Assembly: GCF_000237925.1 (NCBI RefSeq)
Contig: NC_031502.1
Coordinates: 28,339,951-28,403,950, forward strand
Origin: Schistosoma mansoni
Taxonomy: Eukaryota > Platyhelminthes > Trematoda > Strigeidida > Schistosomatidae
Direction: 5' to 3'
DNA length: 64,000 bases
A program made the translations under genes and the position numbers. A model generated the notes under the pieces. The model was not told where the DNA came from. It saw only the letters and a list, made by a program, of their open reading frames with translations, and searched no databases. Positions 57,301 to 64,000 of the stretch are shown here, one piece after another; positions within the stretch are counted from its first letter, which is position 1; each line of letters begins with the position of its first letter.

Positions 57301-59473
57301 AATTATTAAGTCAAACTTTGCTAATGACACCTATTGTTCTATTTGGTTGATTCACTAATAGATAAAATTACATGAAACTATAATTGTATGAAAATTTTAT
57401 GTTCATAGTTTTACCGGATGACTTTTTCCTCACATATACACAAAACTTCCACGTGATCTTAAAGAAGATCATAGTTACGACATCATTTTGTGGAATCATT
57501 TCAACGAAATCTGATATAGTTGATTCCATGATTAAATAGTTTCTCTTTACAAATTAGGAATAAAATGTATTTTAAAAAAGTAAAATTTTTAAATTCCAAC
57601 TTTATCAATACATCTACAAAATTACGTCCGGATCATTTGCTTCCCTAATAAGTGGTCACAAATTCTTATCTCTAGAAAAAATTCCTTCGATTGTTTATTA
57701 TTATTATTATCGATTCAATTGAAGATTATTTACTAATAATTTAACTGTTAATGAGTTACACAAAAAGCTAAATTCTTATCTTCATTAACTAACTAAGACT
57801 TTAGGCGCACACTAGCTTTAATGTGTACAGAAAAGAAATCTTCGAGACATTGTTAAGTTCATAGCTGAGTCTCTAATATTTTAAAAAAACAAATAGTGAA
57901 TAAACATAAGTATTCTTTGAAGGTAAAGCTTTATGGTAACATTAGAAGTCAGGTCACTATCAATCATGCTAACAGTGATGGATTTAAAAGAACATGAGAA
58001 AAGTGAAATTAATGAATAATCAGCTAGTACACAATGATTCATTATTTATATTGTATCAAGTCTGAAAATTAAATATGATGAATTATAATGTTTAGTGAGC
58101 ATAAAACATGTATTCAAGTGATGTGGAGTACTGAAATCACGTACACTGAATGGCTAATAGATAAAAACCAGTGTTAACTACTGATGCTCCAGTCCTGAAC
58201 GGGGTATCTGTTCATTTGACTGCAGTCCTATATCATGAGAATTAAAATATTCATGTAATCATAACCTTTAAACGTTTGTATGTACATTATGATGAAAGAT
58301 CTTAAAGAGCAGAAAACAAGATCCACAGTGTCCTATCGACTCCCTGTAATTGTATACACAATATTTATTACAATTAATAAATATATTGAATCACTGTACC
58401 TAAGCCATAACTTATTATACGTATGTCCTCTCAATACGTTACCAAAATTGATCAAATGAATTAAGTTTTAAATCATCAAAAACAAAACTTCCTGTGCACA
58501 CACTATTTGGAAGTAAGATGAGCTTACTAACCTAAAGATTAAAACTGTGTCTCGATGAGTGAAGTTGGATTTCTATAAATATTATTTCATAAGTCACATA
58601 TTCCTAAGGCAATAGTACGAGAGTTAACATCCTAGCAAATTATAACGAAGTGCTCGCAATCTAATTCAACCTGCTCAAAGACATAGCACACATGTAATCA
58701 ATTGAAACTTTGTAAAACATTAATAAGTTGTTTGTTTCTATAAAAAGAAATTGCAAATTCCAATGTGTAAACTTGGTTTCTGTAATCTGACTAAACAATC
58801 AAATTTACTTAAAAACCATAATTAACCTAACACTTCATATGTTAAGTTATGAAAATAGTAAATAGTTAAACAAATATTTAAGAAAAAACAATTTAGTCAT
58901 TTATATAATCAGGAAATAACAAAAAAGGAATCAATTTACACTCCGCTAAGTTTCTTTATTCCTGTTTATTAGATAGAAAATTGGTGTGAGAAGATACCTG
59001 AAACATTGAATTACATAACCCAAAGGGATGTTACGTGAGAATTTACACCATAAAAACTATTAGGTGATCAGTGTTCATTTCAAATACTCCAATATATTAT
59101 TATAAAGTGAAGATATTTTGTGTTAATACTAAGCAAATTACTGTAGTACAGTGTTAATCAAGATTTCCCTTCGAGGACTAGTTAAATAACATAACATTCA
59201 TATTTGTTGATATAAAAAGTTGCGAATACAGATTAGTAACTGAACAGGTGATACTAAAAATTTCGTCACAATGATTAAAAAATGGCAAATGATGACCTTA
59301 TTGCATTGGGAAGGAAACTCCAAAGGAATTGATGGCTGTACTACAGCAAAACAAAACTACAAAGAGAATCAGACAAAAAATAAGTTTGATTAGACAAGAA
59401 CAGCATAACAGCAGTTAATAAAAATATCTGGTAATATAGAAAAACATCTGGATAATTATAGGATCAATTTTAC
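54362..59473. other. AT-rich non-coding DNA
   Basis: About 5 kb with no exon, RNA gene or named repeat supported. It has a short (AT)n at about 57107-57124. A 98-codon frame on - (54821-55117) is judged chance. Confidence 0.4.
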
Positions 59474-59669
59474 TGAACGATGATGGGGTCAACTGAAATG
59501 CTGAAGCAACAAAAAAACGATCTGAAATCACCCGTTCCCGTCGACTAAAAGTCCTCCAGATACGCTGACTACTACCAGCAGTGAAGTTAGGTTGCAAAAG
59601 AAGATCGTTCAAATGATTCAAAGTATTGTAATCACGGAAAGTTGATGACGATCGATCCGGTAGAAAACG
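59474..59669 (-). CDS. Candidate coding exon of unknown function
   Basis: Open on the - strand from a TTGATAG acceptor to a GTAAAA donor. It reads LPDRSSSTFRDYNTLNHLND, LLLQPNFTAGSSQRIWRTFS and RRERVISDRFFVASAF. It is serine- and arginine-rich and more protein-like than chance frames nearby, but no family is recognised and the donor is weak. Confidence 0.25.
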
Positions 59670-59746
59670 CTATCAACTCACAAACTGATATGTGCAAGTG
59701 TAAGTAAAATATGATTCTTCGTTAACCGTTGACAAACGGACAAGGC

Positions 59747-60240
59747 CTACTTACTTTCTTACGCCTGTCCAAATCGTCTAGTTGCATGCAAGTTGTCCAT
59801 TGTATTCCGTGATTCTTCTCAGGTGTCCAGATCTTCATAATCCAGTCAATCACCAGAAGAAAGAGAAAGTGGGAGAGTAGACAGCCTTGTCTGACTCAGG
59901 TCCTCACTTGGAATGCATCTGTCAGCTGTCCTCCATGCACCACTTTGCACTGTATTCCGTCGTGTGAATTCCGGATGATGATACTGACGACCTTCTCAAG
60001 TACACCATAGTGTCGAAGAAGGTTGCATAAGATTCCTTTATCCACGCTGTCAAACGCTTTCTCATAGTCAAGGGAGTTGATGTATAGTGACGAGTTCCAG
60101 TCAATTGATTGTTCAACGATTAGTCGTAGTGTCGCGATTTGGTCTGTGCATGACCGATCCTCACGGAATCAGACTTGTTGATCTCGAAGCTGGACATCTA
60201 CTAAATCGTTCATCTGATTCAGAAGGGAAAGAACTATAGA
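59747..60240 (-). mobile_element. SR2/RTE-like fragment, internally deleted
   Basis: A 3' tail (CTTACTTTCTTACGCCTG, 59750-59767) is joined directly to internal RT sequence, which on - reads from SIDYEKAFDSVD-type sequence through VHGGQLTDAFQVRT to the QLD region. Sequence 59775-60035 is almost identical to 26985-27245. The whole C-terminal part is deleted. Confidence 0.85.
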
Positions 60241-61926
60241 TACTAATCAAATCGCCTGAAATCGTACACACACATAAAACACTGATCAAATTGGATCAGT
60301 CTATCTTGTTTTATTAATCATGGATAAATCCTGGATAAATTGTGCAACTAGTCAGTACTACGCATTCCAATGTCCTAACTTTCTGTTAAATTATATATAT
60401 ATATATGCGCTTCTTTCAAAATTTCTTTCCGCCCATTATTTTCTACCAAATTAATTAAACAAAAGTGAAAAAAGAAGACAACAATAACAACAAACAGCAG
60501 AGATTTGAATAATTAAAATATATCACCCAAACTAATAATATCATTGAGGTTAACGCCAAAAACAAAAATGATGTAACAAAGTGATAATCAGAAGACAAAA
60601 CAAATATTTGTAAGTGTTTATCTACATACGCCCACACACAGGCAATATGGAAAACGCTTGCAAATAGAAATAGTTGCATTGGTGGCCTTTTATATTTAGA
60701 GATTGGAATCTAATGTCACACGAAGTAAAATTGTCTTAAAGAAGCAAATAACTCTTTTACCATCATCGTTATGACGTTAACGTATAGCGATAAGCGAGCC
60801 GATAAAATAGAGAAGACTACATTCCGTTTTTTAAGTGAAATTTAAAAATAACTAAATTTTGTTTCACATTACATATAAAGTGTAGTATAAATGAATGCCT
60901 TTGTTTTTATGGTGCACGTAACGTTTAAAATTACTGGGGGAAATCCATTTCTGTTATGATAGAGGAAAATCGATGGTATGAGACAAGGTAAGTATCCACT
61001 TGTTTCTATGTACATAGTATATAAATCAATTTTTGTTTTAATTTACTTCGTTCGAACTGAATCGTCAAAAACTTACTCTAGTGGTGGTGAATAATAGAGA
61101 GGCTGGTGAAGTAAGAGTGTTAAAATCCATAATGATTCGTATACATGAATTTCGAATACTGTTGTCCTATAACACTCTATCGCAAATTATTGAACGGAAC
61201 TAGTTAGCGAAGATAATGCACATGATGAATTTTCTATAAAATTATTGATGGTAATAAGAATGATTCAGAAAAGATATTTTAGCTTGAGTATATTCACACT
61301 CAAATAAGTGAAGTTAACTAACGATATTTCTACAATATTAAGTCATGAAAATTGATAATAAACCTAGAAAAACTAGTCAAACTTTTAAAACCAAAATACT
61401 TAGACAGATTTCATTTTTTTTATTGACACAGATTTTTTATATATGGATTGGAAGCGTGCATCGGAATCACAAGCTCATTTTAAGATCGATTTTAGTTCAT
61501 CCCCATATCATGGATGAACCCTATTATTAATAAGAATTTTAAGGTATAGTGAAAATTCCGTCGAAGTTTGATATGTATTTTTCGTGGGAATACTGTTTGA
61601 GAGTTGTAAGAGACCTTTGAAATTGATATTATAATCAAAACAATTAAAACATTAGAATATCGTTCTTTATAAATAAGACAGATATTTGATATAATAATAT
61701 ATCACGAAATTTATTAAAAGACTTATGCCAATTCAAAGGCATGATCAGATCGATACAAATACATAGATACCATTAATGGTGTTTTTTTGTAAACGAAAAT
61801 ACACGAGTTATATAGATATGAACATTACGAATGACAAATAGTTTTATGGTCGGTTTTATCACAAGTTTTAAAAAATAAACAGATGTATCCATTAACAAGT
61901 AAGATAGTTAAAATTTAACATTGCAG
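60241..61926. other. AT-rich non-coding DNA
   Basis: Nothing firm. At 60957-60991 on + an ATG followed by ten codons ends at a consensus donor (AG|GTAAGT); it could be a first coding exon, but nothing else supports it. Confidence 0.3.
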
Positions 61927-62055
61927 AAAGAAGCAGACATCGAGAAGATGAATAGCAATTGAAAAGGATTGCTCAAGTCAGAGTAAGATAGAGAATGCTG
62001 GTGGGTGACCTATGCTTCTCTACGAGGGGTAACAGGTGTAAGGAAGGAAGGAAGA
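61927..62055 (+). mobile_element. SR2/RTE-like 3' end, very short
   Basis: The last ~130 bp of an SR2-like element: EADIEKMNSN, a stop, and in another frame the region ending LRGVTGVRKEG, with an AAGGAAGGAAGG tail. Severely 5'-truncated. Confidence 0.75.
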
Positions 62056-63455
62056 ACTAAAAACTGTTTTTTATATAACATTGGCAAACTATTATTAACT
62101 AATATGACGAATTTTTGTTTGTTTCCGCTATAGAAAAACTTCAGCTGAAAACTAAGGAGTATCGGACATGTTCTGTTCAGTTTTCTATTTTTATTATTCC
62201 AGTTATGACTGGTGCAGAAACAACAGATTGATGATACTGATAACCCATCTTCATTTAATAACTGCGCTAAAGTTTGGATAAATACAGTACAGGATGACTG
62301 AAAATCTGTGATGTTTTATTAATCAACAATAAGTTTCACTTTTATATTCAATTTACTCAATTACCCAGAAAATCCGAATACGATAGATGGCTCTAAAATT
62401 AGTGTGTTTGAACTACAACTTAATCACTGTTATCGAATCACAATCCATTGTTAGATTAACTGATGTAGAGCAGAAAGCACGCCCACCACTGATCTGTAAG
62501 ACAGTTAATTGTTTGATAGCTGACCGCTTAAATAAGTGAAACACATATTTACACACAATGTCACTGATCCTACAGATATTTTACACATAACAAAACAAGA
62601 AAACATTTCTGTCACACAAGTAGTGTAACCAGACAAAATAACAATTCTAGATATCAATTTTACACAAAATACAAATATGATTAATTAATAATAGTCATTC
62701 CAAATAATATGGTTACTAATCAGTTAAATAGTTATTTCACTTTGAGAAGACTTCATTTAATCTCTTGTAATGTTAATTACTGCACTGCATCACTGTCGGT
62801 GTTTCCATACGTCTGACCTTGAAAACAGTTAACTAACACATTATTACAATAAAAATATACACTGACATAATTTCGTTCGGTTTTCTGTTAAGACTAGTTG
62901 AGAAAAAGTGATATATTAAAAAGGAATAAAATTTTCAACAGTTACGACCTATAGATATGCCCAACCGTAGCTGCTACCATGACGTAATGGTCAGGTTCGC
63001 ATATCGTAATAAATTAATCCAGGTATGTTTGCTGGAACACTTGTTATTTTAAGTCCTACCAGACCAGTTAGGTTGGTTGGTGAACTGTGAGACTTAAACA
63101 AGGAAATTGAGGCTAGATTTCTACTACCTTGTGTCTATCGCTTAGGAGATATATTAGAGTGAATTAATGAACTAGTATCACATTTCATTAGGATCATTCT
63201 TCCCACAAAGTTTTCTTTCAAGTTACTGAATAATCAGTCATAGTTCATGACATGTGACATTTCTGTAACAGTAGAACCATTCAACGTTTTACTTTGCTTT
63301 TAAGCTAAACTTCAAAACGATTTAAGTCAGCTGATGATTAAATAACAGCGATAATTATCGATCAGTCATATTGTGCTTATGTGAAGTAAACTTAAGGTAA
63401 AATAACATTTTTTTAGCTAACTTGAGTGTATTTTTAGAAATAAGATAGAAAACCA

Positions 63456-63511
<56 letters not shown>

Positions 63512-63779
63512 CAGATATGAGCATGCGTACATAATTATTATCAAAACATCATATCATATCAATACACTTTATTTGTTTTTAGTTATTCTAGGATGCAATG
63601 AAAAGCTAAACACCCATAATTTAACTTCTATGGTACACAATTTGATATAAATATCGACCGACCAAATAAGAAGTTCACGTAAACAATCCATAATATGCTG
63701 AATATTGAAAAAGATTTATTATGCGTATAATGAACTTCGACTATATATATGCATATATATGTCTACTTTCACTAACAAC
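62056..63779. other. AT-rich non-coding DNA
   Basis: No gene supported; contains the (TA)n tract listed separately. Confidence 0.4.
63459..63510. repeat. (TA)n microsatellite
   Basis: 52 bp of TA dinucleotides. Confidence 0.95.
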
Positions 63780-63912
63780 GGGTTATCAGCTACAACCAAG
63801 GGATTTGTCCTGTCAATTTCATCTTGCTATGTTAACGGGGTGTAATAACTTTTATTAATGTAAAGATGTGCCAGGTTCTACATTGCGTATAACTGAGTGA
63901 TTGACTGAACAG
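63780..63912 (+). repeat. Possible 3' end of a Perere-like element
   Basis: GGTTCTACATTGCGTATAAC followed by GTGATTGACTGA resembles the tail of the copy ending at 42116 (GTTCTACGTTGTAACTGATT, GACTGA). Only the tail is convincing. Confidence 0.4.
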
Positions 63913-64000
63913 TTAACAGAAAAGAATATACTTTTCAAAAAAAAGAGATGATATATGAAGTGTAATTGTGACTAGCAATTCAATATACACGTATTATTGA

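Noticed and set aside
61345-61530. 61-codon open frame on +
   Set aside because: No motif; expected by chance in this composition.

Overview
The window looks like nuclear DNA of a parasitic flatworm, most likely a Schistosoma species. It is AT-rich, with few coding exons in large introns and spacers. Two genes each have one tiny intron (36 and 37 bp), a schistosome habit. The non-LTR retrotransposons resemble the schistosome CR1-like, RTE/SR2-like and Perere-like families. Species cannot be settled from the sequence alone.

Layout. 1-10.4 kb: two long CR1-like elements lie tail to tail, one on + (263-5224) with several frame breaks, one on - (10425-6499) with a PHD-finger ORF1 and an intact 618-residue reverse transcriptase (RT) reading frame. 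10.9-18.6 kb: broken SR2-like, CR1-like and Perere-like fragments plus a tRNA-like repeat. 19.5-19.95 kb: the last two recognisable exons of a citrate lyase beta-like (CLYBL) gene, with a frameshift. 20.7-23.8 kb: a Perere-like element (-) carrying a nested SR2-like insertion with a perfect 12-bp target duplication. 25.0-27.3 kb: chimeric SR2-like copies with a solo LTR. 27.76-28.10 kb: a complete two-exon CRIPT gene (-). 28.4-29.7 kb: dispersed repeats. 31.6-34.9 kb: a truncated Ty3/gypsy element (-) with its 5' LTR.

From 36.1 to 47.4 kb the - strand holds a TDP2 (tyrosyl-DNA phosphodiesterase 2) gene, reconstructed as four exons with all four catalytic motifs. Its introns contain an antisense SR2-like derivative with a solo LTR, a Perere-like fragment, and a decayed hammerhead-ribozyme repeat. 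A UBA-like exon of the kind expected at the TDP2 N-terminus lies about 0.9 kb upstream, but on the + strand. From 48.6 kb to the end there is mostly AT-rich non-coding DNA with a few repeat fragments, microsatellites and weak exon candidates.

Largest-scale structure: 25877-27111 and 37619-38853 are inverted copies of exactly 1,235 bp each, 10.5 kb apart, enclosing CRIPT, the gypsy element and the last TDP2 exon. The host genes are unrelated housekeeping genes (synaptic or spliceosome-linked zinc protein, DNA repair, mitochondrial C-C lyase family) and show no sign of a shared pathway.
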